Shown here: in pieces, positions 53,301 through 62,476 of the stretch
How the letters are laid out: each line of letters begins with the position of its first letter
How positions within the stretch are numbered: position 1 is the stretch's first letter
Assembly: GCF_037201965.1 (NCBI RefSeq)
Contig: NZ_CP147518.1
Coordinates: 25,001-89,000 of the forward strand
Source of the DNA: Spirosoma sp. SC4-14
GTDB lineage: Bacteria > Bacteroidota > Bacteroidia > Cytophagales > Spirosomataceae
Length of the DNA: 64,000 nt
Direction of reading: 5' to 3'
Translations under genes and position numbers: made by a program
Notes under the pieces: model-generated
What the model was told of the DNA's origin: nothing
Database searches by the model: none
The model's input: the letters and a program-made list of their open reading frames with translations, nothing else

Positions 53301-54404
53301 CCTAAACCAGATCGGGCGCTACGGACAGTTGGAAGCGATACCGCCGAGCCTAGTACGGATAATCAAAAACTAATTGCCGCTATTTGGGCCGATGCGCTCG
53401 GGCTGGAAAAAATTGGTATTCACGACGATTTCTTTGAGATAGGAGGCCATTCGATGATTGCCCTTCAGGTTATGACTGAGCTTGAAAAAGCAACCGGGCG
53501 TCGACTGCCATTGTCGACCTTGATGACCTATCCCACCATTCAGAAATTAGCTCAGCTTGTTGATGAAGAAAAACCAGTTACGAAGTGGAAATCGCTGGTC
53601 CCCATTAAACCGAAAGGCAATAAAATGCCGATTTATGTGATTCATGGCATTGGTTTAAACGTGCTCAATTTTAGCGGTTTGCTGGCAAATCTCGATCCGG
53701 AACAACCCATATACGGATTTCAGGCTCGTGGGTTGGATGGTGTCGATGAACCCCCAGATACGATGGAGGAAATTGCCGCATTTTACATAAAAGAACTGCT
53801 GGAACAGAACCCATCGGGGCCTTATGCCATAGCTGGTTATTCGTTTGGGGGGTATGTTGCTCTTGAAATGGCTCAGCAACTAAAGGCAATGGGGAAAGAG
53901 GTGAAGATGCTGGCCATGTTCGACACCAATGCACAGGAATCGGAGATCAACTATTCGGCCACGAGCAGGCTCGGGCGGAAAATACTTCGACAGTTCCCTA
54001 AGGCAGTCTGGTTTAGCCGGTCGCTGTTCAGAAATCCGGTCGATACAATACGATACCAGCGGGATCATGCTAAACGTATATGGGGTAATCTTCTGCGGGC
54101 TGCTGGGTTGCGGCATGAGCCACCTCAGGAAGAAGCGGGTTTCGACCTAATCAGCCACATTGTTGAAAAACACGAGACGGCATATCTGCATTACACCATG
54201 AAACCCTATGATGGTGTAATTGACTTATTTAAAGCGCAGACAAGATTATACTTTGTTGAGGATAGTAAGTTTTTAGGCTGGAAGAAGTTTGCCCGAAAAG
54301 GTGTACGTGTACATAACGTTCCCGGCGATCATAAGATGATGCTGCTTCCGCCCAACGATAAAACGTTTGCCCAGGTGCTCCAGAAAGCGTTGGATAACTG
54401 CTGA
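50331..54404 (+). CDS. NRPS termination module: C-A-PCP-TE
   Basis: A 1357-aa synthetase whose ATG directly follows the stop of the previous gene. Condensation domain at residues 20-450 with HHIICDG (His161, His162, Asp166); adenylation 475-985 with YTSGSTGRPKG near 636; PCP with Ser1041 in FEIGGHSMI; type I thioesterase 1080-1355 with Ser1171 in GYSFGGY and His1334 in VPGDHKMM. No epimerase or methyltransferase. The A-code read by eye is DILQLCMIY(K), close to glycine codes (DILQLGLIWK) but with Cys at the sixth position. It would add the second amino acid and release or cyclise the product. Confidence 0.95.
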   Translation: MIKSATHTSITLVEIDYDPFIGSELIRLAPITESQEEIWTSCQLGGDDASRAYNESVSLRLSGTLDRSAFEKALLALVRRHEALRSVFSGDGTQICVLRNAPLDLAYIDCSATSETEQRQVVSNYVRQDTRHVFDLVNGPVVKVGLIKLSATEHQFILTAHHIICDGWSTGILLQDLSTLYSAYAQNLLPKLPEAPSFAQYAMEQASYQKSKEYLQVEAFWVNQYANTVPVVTLPTDFPRPALRTYKSNRRDYPLNDKLVLALKQMGIKSGTSFVTTLMAAFEVLMHRLTGQTDIVLGLPAAGQSATGNLRLVGHCVNLLPLRSFPEPGQSFLQFLRQRKDGVLDAYEHQQLTFGSLLKKLPIARDPSRVPLVPVIFNVDIGLDDGVDFYGLEHRLISNPRQFETVELSVNISGSSAESLTAECSYNTQLFQESTIDRIMAEFVSLLEAIVENPSVRIEQIPLTDSDELIQKVTRWNNTAAEYPRHTPLHILLDQTAATHPNKTALISNGRSLTYRDLIQEANRVAFAICEQGIKTGDVVGVVLDRSPELLITLLAILKAGAAYVPIDPTYPQDRIAFMLTDSSAGLLITSKKYAGRLAHRAKELLIEAIMSGPKGATAEAPDVVVTGNDLAYILYTSGSTGRPKGVLIEHHNLVNLLYSMITMPGITAEDVLLGVTTVSFDIAGLELYLPLLVGATLVLADAETAKDGRALLQILQEPVQLAPTGVTRSISIMQATPISWKMMLAAGWETPIPIKILCCGEPMSKDLAQKLTARCDTLFNMYGPTETTIYSTGKQILASDEIITIGRPIDNTQVYILDEQLHMVPEGIIGEIYIAGDGVARGYLNRPELNREKFVPNPFDRSGQASMYRTGDLGKFMANGEIYCLGRVDQQIKIRGYRVEPGEIEQALSRLNGIKEVLVMAREDRPGDQRLVAYLVTEPLLAADAFVKQIPAWRSSLQEELPDYMVPVDFIQLRAFPVTPNGKVDRKALPKPDRALRTVGSDTAEPSTDNQKLIAAIWADALGLEKIGIHDDFFEIGGHSMIALQVMTELEKATGRRLPLSTLMTYPTIQKLAQLVDEEKPVTKWKSLVPIKPKGNKMPIYVIHGIGLNVLNFSGLLANLDPEQPIYGFQARGLDGVDEPPDTMEEIAAFYIKELLEQNPSGPYAIAGYSFGGYVALEMAQQLKAMGKEVKMLAMFDTNAQESEINYSATSRLGRKILRQFPKAVWFSRSLFRNPVDTIRYQRDHAKRIWGNLLRAAGLRHEPPQEEAGFDLISHIVEKHETAYLHYTMKPYDGVIDLFKAQTRLYFVEDSKFLGWKKFARKGVRVHNVPGDHKMMLLPPNDKTFAQVLQKALDNC

Positions 54405-54436
54405 AAAATGGCTCAATAGAGCCGAATGGAATAATG

Positions 54437-54463
54437 CTCGTCCGCGATTATATCGCGGACGAG
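54437..54463. terminator. Terminator hairpin between NRPS and flippase genes
   Basis: A perfect 12-bp stem CTCGTCCGCGAT / ATCGCGGACGAG with a 3-nt loop, between two convergent genes. Probably bidirectional. Confidence 0.75.
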
Positions 54464-54467
54464 TCGT

Positions 54468-55907
54468 TTATAAAAGCGCTTGTCTATACGCCTTCAGCTC
54501 CGAAAAAGATAATTTATAGGCTAATGTTAACGCCAGATAGGTTATACCGCCAAGTGCAATTTCGACGCCTGTATTAATAATACCATCGTTGCCGATCAGG
54601 ATTTTATAGGCATAAATAATACCAATCATAATCAGGCAGAAGAGCGTGGGCTTCGCTATATTTTTTAGAAAATCTTCCCAGAAATTGCCGATTAGGTAGT
54701 GAACCAGCAGAAAGTTGGCAATCAGGTTAAAGAGTGTTGCCAGCAGAAAAGCTGTGGCTATTCCCATAACCCCCCAGGTATTGCCCATCCAGTACACAAG
54801 CGGAATTTTTACGATTAGCGTTACCAGATTAAGGTAAAACAGCAAATTCGGTTTCCCTTTCGAAAACGCAAGCGTAAACAATGGATGGCTCAGACAGGAA
54901 AGGATGGAAACAAACACGAAGATTTTAATAAGATCGACGGTCATGTCCCAGCCGGGGCCATAGATTAAGGGTACAACGCTATCGGCCGTTATGAATAAAC
55001 CGGCCAGGAGGGGCATATTGCAATAGCTGATGAAATCCAGAATTTTCAGGTACGAATTTTTGAGAGCATCATTGCTATCTTTCATTTTCGCCAGGATGGG
55101 GTAGGCTACCTGTAGAATAATCGGATTTAACTTAGAAATAGGGAAAACCGACAACTGATAGGCAATGGTATAATAGCCTAGCATTTTTACGCCCAGCATA
55201 CCGCCAATGAAAATACTATCTGAATTGGCCTGAATAAATCCCAGTAGACCATCGCCCAGATTATAGATCCCGAATCGCAAATGCTCCTGTACATTTTTGA
55301 GGTCGAAAGCCAATAATGGAAAGAAAAATTTAAGGCCGAACACGATCTGCAAAACAGTTTTTACAGTCTGCATTACTAGCGAACCAATAATCAGAGACAG
55401 CTCTTCAAAACCGCTATAGGCCAGTACAATTGTAGTGAGCGATCCTACGATGGTTCCGGTTATGTCGATCGTTGCTACTGACTTAAACCGAAGCTCTTTT
55501 TCCAGCAAAAACATATACAGCTGACCAAAATAAACGATCAGGAAATAGCAGGAAGAAAAGCGTAGAACCCGATCCAGTTTAGGCTCGTGATAAAATGAAA
55601 TAATGTAAGGTGAGCTAAACTGAATCACAATAAAAATAAATACACCTACCAGCAGGTTCAGAAAATAGAGAGTCGATAAGACCTTTTGGTCGCTCTCCTG
55701 CTTATAAATGATTGAGTTCGAAAAACCGAGATTTGAAAAGATCTGAAAGAAACTGATAATTAATGTGCTAACACTAACAATACCGAAAGCCGAAGGCTCC
55801 AGTAAGCGCGCTAAGATGGCTACCTGGATAAACTGGAAAACGGTCGAAATTGCGGTTGCAATTGTGATCCATTTACCGCCGTTCATTGCCTTAGTTGTGT
55901 TACTCAT
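54468..55907 (-). CDS. Wzx-type polysaccharide flippase (MOP superfamily)
   Basis: A 479-aa integral membrane protein with about 12-14 helices and the polysaccharide-synthesis N-terminal pattern (GGKWITIATAISTVFQFIQVAILARLLEPSAFGIVSV). It would flip undecaprenyl-linked oligosaccharides across the inner membrane. Transcribed toward the megasynthase genes and away from the T9SS cargo gene. It could also move other lipid-linked cargo. Confidence 0.9.
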   Translation of the reverse strand: MSNTTKAMNGGKWITIATAISTVFQFIQVAILARLLEPSAFGIVSVSTLIISFFQIFSNLGFSNSIIYKQESDQKVLSTLYFLNLLVGVFIFIVIQFSSPYIISFYHEPKLDRVLRFSSCYFLIVYFGQLYMFLLEKELRFKSVATIDITGTIVGSLTTIVLAYSGFEELSLIIGSLVMQTVKTVLQIVFGLKFFFPLLAFDLKNVQEHLRFGIYNLGDGLLGFIQANSDSIFIGGMLGVKMLGYYTIAYQLSVFPISKLNPIILQVAYPILAKMKDSNDALKNSYLKILDFISYCNMPLLAGLFITADSVVPLIYGPGWDMTVDLIKIFVFVSILSCLSHPLFTLAFSKGKPNLLFYLNLVTLIVKIPLVYWMGNTWGVMGIATAFLLATLFNLIANFLLVHYLIGNFWEDFLKNIAKPTLFCLIMIGIIYAYKILIGNDGIINTGVEIALGGITYLALTLAYKLSFSELKAYRQALL

Positions 55908-55953
55908 GCGTTAATTTTACTAACTATTTTGTAGAATAGGTAATCGGGGACAG

Positions 55954-58266
55954 TTATTTGGCCCGAAGAATTTTTTTTACGGCTCGCGCTTTCCCCTGTT
56001 TAATTTCCAGCAAATAAATACCGTAAGGCAGCGAGGTTAAGGGTATGGTTTCACTAAAAGTTCGGTTGGCTTTGGGAAATGTCGCTTGTTTGAGCTGTCG
56101 GCCAGTCACATCATACATAGTTATTTCGACGGAGCTGTTTACGCCGTTTTCGATCGCGATCTGCACATTATCGGCCGTTGGATTCGGATAAACAGAAACC
56201 GTACCTAAGTCGGTTAATTCTGGCAAGGAGCGAGCAGAAGGCATCAAAAACACAGGCGTTTCGGTAACGTTTATGGTAATGGTGCCGGTTGTGCTGACCT
56301 GGGCTGTCTGAGTCATTGCATCGCGTCCAATGACTGGCGTACAGACGAACATGGTATCGCCTTTTGCGACTGGAAGGCTGAATTTTCCGGTGCGGCCTTT
56401 CTCATCGGGAATAACCAGTACGTAGGCCGATCGGCCGTCGGCTTCGTAGCGATCGACGATCGGATCGGCATTAATTGTTTCTTTATAGCGATAGTCGCCC
56501 AATAACTGCCGCGCCTGATATAGGTAGTCGGCTGCTGGTTTGCGTGTCTTATCACCATTCACCAGCCCCATTGAACTAAATTGAGTAGAGTTTTCCAGAT
56601 TGTCGTCGTACAACTGATAGAAAAACAGCCGATCGATGCCCACCCGCGTATACAAAAGAGCCGTGCGCAAAATCCAGTCGGCCTGGGTTTCCAGAACACT
56701 TTTGTTGCCGATCGGAATGGCTCTAAATGGACTACCCTGGTTAACATCATAACCCGCTTCAGTAATCCAGACGGGCATGTCGTTGGCCAACTGATGAGAA
56801 ACGGCTACAAAAGCGGCAGCCTGGTCGCCAACACCGGCTAGTTCGGGAGCTGCTCCCCGGTTTCCGCCACCATTTTGCGACGACCTGGCATCATTGGCAT
56901 ACAGGTGTTGATTCATTACATCCCAACACAGATTGACGCGGCCATCGGGCAAATAGCCTCTGAATTCCTTACACCAGTCGATCATGGCCCGTACATAATC
57001 GGTAGTAGAAGCCGCCAGTCCGCCAATGGCAACGGTCATGGATGGATCGGCATTTTTTACACCGACGCCCGGTCCCAGAGTATTTTTATGGCCATCGTAG
57101 AAAGCCGACAGGTTAGCTGCATACTCTCGGGCCGACTGATACGCATTGCGTCCTTTCCAGGTTTTATCGCGTTCGTTTTCGCACTCGATATAATGGATTA
57201 GGCCAAGGCCAATTTTAACCGTGTTGGTGCCTGCCCAGGTTTTTTCATTACTTACACTGACGAGCGAGGGCGAGAGGGTTTTATTACTGCCATAGCGGGC
57301 AGCAAACTGAAAGCCTACTTTTGCCTGATCGATGTACGACTTCGGCGACGATAAATCGCTGCCATATGGCGCTGGTATATTTTCATGATCGCGCCCGTTG
57401 GGCGGATAGCTTTCTTCGAGCCATTTAGGAAGTGTTTTTATGCAGGCCAACACCTCGATACCTTCTGCCCGACAGCGTTCATAAATGGCATCGTAGTTCC
57501 AGCTTCCAGCCGCCGTTGGGTTAAATGTATAGGCCCCTTTGGTTGCTTCGAGCTTTTCCCAGTCGATATAATGCCGCACTGACGAAAAGGCTTTCATTGC
57601 ATGAATGCGGCTGTCTTCTACCTGCCAGGGCGAACTGGCTTCTTCAAAATTCCATTCAAATGCGTTAACGCCAAGCGCCTGCCGAAACGGAGTCGATCGG
57701 CTCGGTGGCGTAGAGCTAAGCGCTTTGCCTGGTTGATAAGTACCATATAATTCCAGTTCGTTGGGATAGGCGCCCGATGTATTTATGACCAGATAGCGGG
57801 CTCCCGTAATTGGAGCGTTTAGATTAAATTCACCAGGCTGTTCGGGGTTAGGGCCTACCCATTCCTGATACTTAGTACCAATGAACCGGGCAATCGGAAT
57901 GCGCTCCCACTTCTCGTTTATGATCGATAGGGTCATGGGGGCATCTTCGTTGGAGCCTTGACCATCGTAGAGACGAATACTTTCTATTGCCATTGTTTCG
58001 CCGTCGAGCAAAGGATAGTAGGCATCGTAGTTGGGTAGTATCTTATTCCAGCCCGTATTGACGCTGGCGTCGGTTATGCCGTCGAAAAGCCCATCAAGGC
58101 CATTGGTAACATTGTTTACCTGATACCAGCGTTTAGGATCGATCGCTATTTTGTTGGTAGATTTTAGCTGTGATGTAGTTGATTTTGACCCAATGGGCCC
58201 CTGAGTCTGTGCAATAAATAGCAAAGCCAGACAAGCTGTTGTCAGCATAACAAACGTTTTTATCAT
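55954..58266 (-). CDS. T9SS-exported TIM-barrel glycosidase-like protein
   Basis: A protein of 770 aa with a signal peptide (MIKTFVMLTTACLALLFIAQTQG), an N-terminal domain resembling a carbohydrate-binding or discoidin-like fold (residues about 35-190), a TIM-barrel glycosidase-like domain (about 200-600) and a T9SS type A C-terminal sorting domain (VSVYPNPTADNVQIAI...YGIYLLEIKQGKARAVKKILRAK). Candidate acid/base and nucleophile are the Glu of HYIECENE and of WITEAGYD, which fits the GH5/GH39 clan. Substrate unknown; it may trim the polysaccharide made by the locus. Seven upstream codons are open. Confidence 0.8.
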   Translation of the reverse strand: MIKTFVMLTTACLALLFIAQTQGPIGSKSTTSQLKSTNKIAIDPKRWYQVNNVTNGLDGLFDGITDASVNTGWNKILPNYDAYYPLLDGETMAIESIRLYDGQGSNEDAPMTLSIINEKWERIPIARFIGTKYQEWVGPNPEQPGEFNLNAPITGARYLVINTSGAYPNELELYGTYQPGKALSSTPPSRSTPFRQALGVNAFEWNFEEASSPWQVEDSRIHAMKAFSSVRHYIDWEKLEATKGAYTFNPTAAGSWNYDAIYERCRAEGIEVLACIKTLPKWLEESYPPNGRDHENIPAPYGSDLSSPKSYIDQAKVGFQFAARYGSNKTLSPSLVSVSNEKTWAGTNTVKIGLGLIHYIECENERDKTWKGRNAYQSAREYAANLSAFYDGHKNTLGPGVGVKNADPSMTVAIGGLAASTTDYVRAMIDWCKEFRGYLPDGRVNLCWDVMNQHLYANDARSSQNGGGNRGAAPELAGVGDQAAAFVAVSHQLANDMPVWITEAGYDVNQGSPFRAIPIGNKSVLETQADWILRTALLYTRVGIDRLFFYQLYDDNLENSTQFSSMGLVNGDKTRKPAADYLYQARQLLGDYRYKETINADPIVDRYEADGRSAYVLVIPDEKGRTGKFSLPVAKGDTMFVCTPVIGRDAMTQTAQVSTTGTITINVTETPVFLMPSARSLPELTDLGTVSVYPNPTADNVQIAIENGVNSSVEITMYDVTGRQLKQATFPKANRTFSETIPLTSLPYGIYLLEIKQGKARAVKKILRAK

Positions 58267-58347
58267 GAGAGGAAGGTCTAACGACACATAAGACCTGACA
58301 GTAGTTTTGGTATTGTTACGGTTGAGAGTTTGGTTTGGGTTAATGAA

Positions 58348-59304
58348 TCAGCGTAATAAGGTAACCCGGCCAGTTTGGGTATATTCGCGGGTGGTGCTGG
58401 CCGAATCGGCTACCCGATAGGAAACCACCCACGTATACTGTCCTGATGAACAGGGCACTCCGGCAAAATCACCTTTCCATCTATTGATTAAATCGTTACT
58501 GGAAAAAATCAGGCTTCCCCAACGATTATAAATCCTGACATTTACGGAAATTGCTTCCCGTAGAAAAACCGCCAGCTCATCATTTACGCCATCGTTGTTT
58601 GGGGTAAAAGCATCGGGTACATAAATCGGATCAGGAGCGCAGGCATCGCATTGTTTTAGTTGAATATCATCGAGTGCCAGATCGTTGCCGCATCCACCAG
58701 CTCCCTGATTATTTATTAATTTCACCACAACCGGTTCCGATGTCGATGGGGCCGTGAATAAGGTCGAATACTGACGCCAGGTTGGCGTTTCGGTTAATTC
58801 AATTGAGCCAAAATCAATCGTTTGCAGAATGCGGCCATCGGTTGTCTCAATACGGATGGTCAGATTCGGGAGAGTTGGGGCACTACATATACCGGGTTTA
58901 AGTAAGTTTAACCCCCAGAGTGAAAATTCGTATTTTGTGCCGCCACATAAGCCCGATAACGACTGCTGATAAAACGTGCCAGCGTCGTCGGAGGCATTAA
59001 TGATCAGCATATTACCCTGCGTATCGTTTGGGGTATGATCTTCCGTAACCGAGTGCCAGGTATTCAGAAAACAGCTACCATCTACAGTTTGAGATACCGT
59101 ATATTCGCCATTTTCCGGGCACGTAGATGAAACAAATCGATAGGTGGTTAACCCTGCCAGCGATGGACTATTATTCGCTGTTCCAAAGGACTGGTCAATC
59201 ACAAAATCGTTTGATAAACCAGGGCAGATTTGCGCAAAGCACGATTCACTGATAGTATACAGAATCAGAGCTATATTTACCCAGAATGTCCTATATAGCA
59301 TCAT
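58348..59304 (-). CDS. Secreted protein with gliding-motility C-terminal domain
   Basis: A protein of about 318 aa with a signal peptide (MMLYRTFWVNIALILYTISESCFAQ), a beta-sandwich central part with many Cys and a lectin-like look (TFYQQSLSGLCGGTKYEFSLWGLN...LALDDIQLKQCD), then the CHU-type domain YVPDAFTPNNDGVNDELAV...VRIYNRWGSLIFSS. This T9SS type B C-terminus directs secretion and surface attachment. The open frame extends 13 codons further upstream. Next to the glycosidase-like gene and probably co-transcribed. Confidence 0.82.
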   Translation of the reverse strand: MMLYRTFWVNIALILYTISESCFAQICPGLSNDFVIDQSFGTANNSPSLAGLTTYRFVSSTCPENGEYTVSQTVDGSCFLNTWHSVTEDHTPNDTQGNMLIINASDDAGTFYQQSLSGLCGGTKYEFSLWGLNLLKPGICSAPTLPNLTIRIETTDGRILQTIDFGSIELTETPTWRQYSTLFTAPSTSEPVVVKLINNQGAGGCGNDLALDDIQLKQCDACAPDPIYVPDAFTPNNDGVNDELAVFLREAISVNVRIYNRWGSLIFSSNDLINRWKGDFAGVPCSSGQYTWVVSYRVADSASTTREYTQTGRVTLLR

Positions 59305-59483
59305 CCTGAAAACGGCCAAAAACCTACCCGATGTAGTTACCATACCTCATTATTAAGACTATAGAAGGTTTGCTGCGTCACCCGTTTTGTGGGCCAGTTG
59401 GAATAAAATAGGGTATTGCTGAGTAATTTTTTACTTTTATTGTTTTAATGTTTAATTTTTGTATACTTAATAATATTAACTAA

Positions 59484-60236
59484 TTGGCTTGCAGGGTTTT
59501 AATAAAAAACGAGAATGCACTTGCTGACGCTGACTGGCTCCCTTATGAAGCCTGTTTGTTTAGCGATGAGGTCGCTGTTTTCAGATACCGTGTTGAATTT
59601 ACTTCGGCTATGGCACTTCGGCTGTTTGCCTTATTACAGCCTGATGAACAAGATCGGGCTCGCCGGTTTCATCGGCAAGAAGATCGGTTACGTTTTTCTT
59701 ATGGTCGCTTGATGCTGAAATTGCTGGTCGCTAAGTATACACATCAGAATCCAGAGGCTGTTTTTGTGAGAGCAGGGATCAACAAGAAACCAGAGTTAAG
59801 CGATATTCCTGATCTTCATGTTAACATCGCTCATGCGGGCGAATGGGTTTTGCTGGCCGTTGGTAAAAAAAATGTAGGTGTCGATATTGAAAAAATCAGC
59901 CCTGATTTCCCCTTTGAAGAAATTTTATTCCAGAGTTTTAGTGAAACTGAGCGACAGAATATTGGACAAGATAGAGACCCAAGGCATCGTTTCTATCAGT
60001 TGTGGACTCGAAAAGAAGCGCTCGTTAAAGCAACCGCCAAAGGAATAGACGACGATTTTTGTCGGGTGCCATCATTAGAAGGCGAGCATTATACTGACAT
60101 GGCTATAACAGGCTCGCAGGCAGAGTGGTATATTGGAAGCTTTGCGGTCTCCAACGATTATCTGGCTGCGGTTGCCCACCAGAAAATTACAGATTCTCCT
60201 AAATTTTATACGCTGGAAAGTGGCTTCTTCAATTGA
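59484..60236 (+). CDS. 4'-phosphopantetheinyl transferase (Sfp type)
   Basis: A protein of 250 aa that converts apo-carrier proteins to the holo form with CoA. Motifs: HVNIAHAGEWVLLAVG, VGVDIEKI with Asp134 and Glu136 (magnesium ligands) and LWTRKEALVKA with Trp174 and Glu178. The frame opens with TTG at 59484 directly after an in-frame stop, with no ATG until residue 40; the start is therefore uncertain. Located 5 kb from the megasynthases, it is the likely activator of their three carrier domains. Confidence 0.92.
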   Translation: MACRVLIKNENALADADWLPYEACLFSDEVAVFRYRVEFTSAMALRLFALLQPDEQDRARRFHRQEDRLRFSYGRLMLKLLVAKYTHQNPEAVFVRAGINKKPELSDIPDLHVNIAHAGEWVLLAVGKKNVGVDIEKISPDFPFEEILFQSFSETERQNIGQDRDPRHRFYQLWTRKEALVKATAKGIDDDFCRVPSLEGEHYTDMAITGSQAEWYIGSFAVSNDYLAAVAHQKITDSPKFYTLESGFFN

Positions 60237-60302
60237 AAAGAGTCAAAAAAATAGTCATTGTGCAACCCTATTGGGTAACACAATCATGTAAAGAAGACAT
60301 CT

Positions 60303-61181
60303 ATGGGCATGGTCATTGCCAGAATTGCGGGCGGGTTAGGGAATCAGTTGTTTCAATATGCGCTGGGCAGAAGCCTGGCGCTGAAAAACAACACATCCTT
60401 GTATTTTGACCTGAGCTACTACCAGCATGAATATGCAACAGACACGGTCAGAAAATTCAAGCTCTCTCCGTTCAATATCGATTATAGGCTATTAGATACA
60501 TCGCCCTTCCTGTACATATCCAAAGCAACGAAACTGCTGCCTAATCGAACGTTGAAACCTTTTTTCTATTTTCTGGAAGAAAAACACTTTCATGTCGATC
60601 CTATTGTTCTTGCCTCCAGAGCTTCGTTTATTATTCTCGATGGTGGTTGGCAATCAGAACAGTACTTTAACGATTGTGCGGATATAATTCGAAAAGAGCT
60701 AACCTTCAGGCGGAAAACGGGAGCGTTGTTCGAACGATACGAAGCGGCCATTGCCAAGGCCGAAATACCCATTTCGCTCCATATCCGACGTGGCGATTAT
60801 GTTAGTCATCCCGACTTTAGCCAGTCGTTCGGATTCATTGGACTCGACTATTACAAAGCAGCCATTGCCCAATTAACAGCGCAGTTTTCGAAGGCAACGT
60901 TTTTTGTTTTTAGCGACGACCCCGATTGGGTGCAGCAGAATCTTAAACTCGATTATCCACACGATTTTGTGGTGAATACTGGAGCTGATGCCGACCTTGC
61001 CGATCTACAATTGATGAGTTTTTGCCATCATCACATCATTGCAAATAGTTCGTTTAGCTGGTGGGGCGCCTGGCTGAACCCTAAACAGGACAAGATCGTA
61101 GTTGCACCTGCCCGATGGTTCAAAAACAAACCCAATTGGGATACTAAAGATCTGATTCCTGCAAACTGGATTCGTCTTTAA
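60303..61181 (+). CDS. Alpha-1,2-fucosyltransferase (GT11)
   Basis: A 292-aa GT11 glycosyltransferase. IARIAGGLGNQLFQYALGRSLA at the N-terminus and SLHIRRGDYVSHP near residue 159 (the HxRRxDY motif binding GDP-fucose) are diagnostic; ANSSFSWWGAWLN is the third conserved block. It adds L-fucose (or a similar deoxyhexose) in alpha-1,2 linkage to the repeat unit. ATG at 60309 is an alternative start. On the same strand as the PPTase, 66 nt downstream. Confidence 0.93.
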   Translation: MGMVIARIAGGLGNQLFQYALGRSLALKNNTSLYFDLSYYQHEYATDTVRKFKLSPFNIDYRLLDTSPFLYISKATKLLPNRTLKPFFYFLEEKHFHVDPIVLASRASFIILDGGWQSEQYFNDCADIIRKELTFRRKTGALFERYEAAIAKAEIPISLHIRRGDYVSHPDFSQSFGFIGLDYYKAAIAQLTAQFSKATFFVFSDDPDWVQQNLKLDYPHDFVVNTGADADLADLQLMSFCHHHIIANSSFSWWGAWLNPKQDKIVVAPARWFKNKPNWDTKDLIPANWIRL

Positions 61182-61230
61182 GCACCCTGCGTAGTCTACT
61201 GGCAACTTTGTTTAGACTTATTCCTTATGG

Positions 61231-62442
61231 CTAACTAACTACTGAATCAGGCGTATAGGCGGCTGGGGTTTGACGAATTATGGCTTCAAATTCTTCGGCG
61301 CGTTTTTCCCAGGAATTGTTTTTTGCCATTTCAATCCGTTCGTTAACTCGTTGGGGAGTTGTATCCGTTAAGGCACGTTGCAGGGCTTCGGCAAAATCGG
61401 TGGGTGTAACGGCCACTTGAACAACGTTGGCGAAATCGTCTAGTATCGAAAAAGGAGTCGATACAACGGGTAATCCGGCAGCCAGATATTCGTTGATTTT
61501 TAGGGGGTAAATGGTATACGTGTGCTCATTGCAGACAAATGGAATTATGGCTGCCTGCATTCGGGCCAGTAATGGCGGTAAATCGATTGGCTGATGGGGA
61601 GGAATGAAGCGTACGTTTGAATAAACCGATAATCGTTGTCTAATGGCAGGTTCGTGAACTTCACCAATGAATTGAAAGAGAACATCGGGCATTGTTCGAA
61701 CGCAGTGTTCAACCAGGTTAAGGTCAATGCGATCATCGGCTGTGCCGAGATAACCTACTATTGGTTGATCAGATAATGGATTGTTGCTAAGCTGACGCGC
61801 CCGATTGAACAGGGTAAAATTGACCCCATTTTTAACACAAAACGTATTGGGCTGCAACTGGGCTTTAGCCCGACGCAATGTTTCGGAAGTAGTAACAACC
61901 GTATCGACGCGCTGGAGGTAAGGAACTTCGTAGCGGCTACCATGCCGATTCATCCATTTGGCAATAGAGATTTCATCGAAGCAGTAATAAATGGTTGCGC
62001 ATTCGTTTAGCTGATTCAACATGGGTAGGCCAAATACAGGATTCAGTCCATTGACAATTAGCGGGCGATGCATGTTCAGGTCGTGCATAACGCGCCGTAG
62101 TCCCCGAACCAAACGCTCAATATTCCATTTCACAAATAAGTCGTGTGGCCTGGCCGACAGCCAGTTGACGGGAAGCATCAAAGGGGGCGTCCATACATAC
62201 ACCTCACGACCCTTATCGAGTTGTTTTTTTTGCAACGGATTCGATAAGCGGACCGCTTCACGAACAGGAACATCACGTTTTCCAATTATGCCCGATAGTA
62301 GATCTTTAAATGTATACTGATAATCAACATACAGCACCCGATGCCGTGCCGACAGTTCTGTCATCAGTTGGACAACTGCTTTCTGAAAATCACCTTCCCA
62401 GGAGGTCTGGCCAATGCAAATGATACTATCAAAATTGTTCAT
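61231..62442 (-). CDS. GT4-like glycosyltransferase
   Basis: A 403-aa GT-B glycosyltransferase. The C-terminal nucleotide-binding part contains VGYLGTADDRIDLNLVEHCV and the acidic motif YPLKINEYLAAGLPVVSTPFS (E(x7)E type). The N-terminal part MNNFDSIICIGQTSWEGDFQK matches Bacteroidota GT4 proteins. It adds one sugar to the repeat unit; donor unknown. Transcribed with the following GT2 (34-nt gap). Confidence 0.85.
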   Translation of the reverse strand: MNNFDSIICIGQTSWEGDFQKAVVQLMTELSARHRVLYVDYQYTFKDLLSGIIGKRDVPVREAVRLSNPLQKKQLDKGREVYVWTPPLMLPVNWLSARPHDLFVKWNIERLVRGLRRVMHDLNMHRPLIVNGLNPVFGLPMLNQLNECATIYYCFDEISIAKWMNRHGSRYEVPYLQRVDTVVTTSETLRRAKAQLQPNTFCVKNGVNFTLFNRARQLSNNPLSDQPIVGYLGTADDRIDLNLVEHCVRTMPDVLFQFIGEVHEPAIRQRLSVYSNVRFIPPHQPIDLPPLLARMQAAIIPFVCNEHTYTIYPLKINEYLAAGLPVVSTPFSILDDFANVVQVAVTPTDFAEALQRALTDTTPQRVNERIEMAKNNSWEKRAEEFEAIIRQTPAAYTPDSVVS

Positions 62443-62476
62443 GTATAAAGTTGGATAACAGCCTGTTCACAGGCAC

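Noticed and set aside
54437..54463. Riboswitch or sRNA between NRPS and flippase genes
   Set aside because: It is a simple perfect stem-loop between convergent genes, best explained as a terminator.
55954..58266. The T9SS protein as a peptide-modifying enzyme of the megasynthase pathway
   Set aside because: It has a signal peptide, carbohydrate-active fold features and a secretion tag, so it acts outside the cell.
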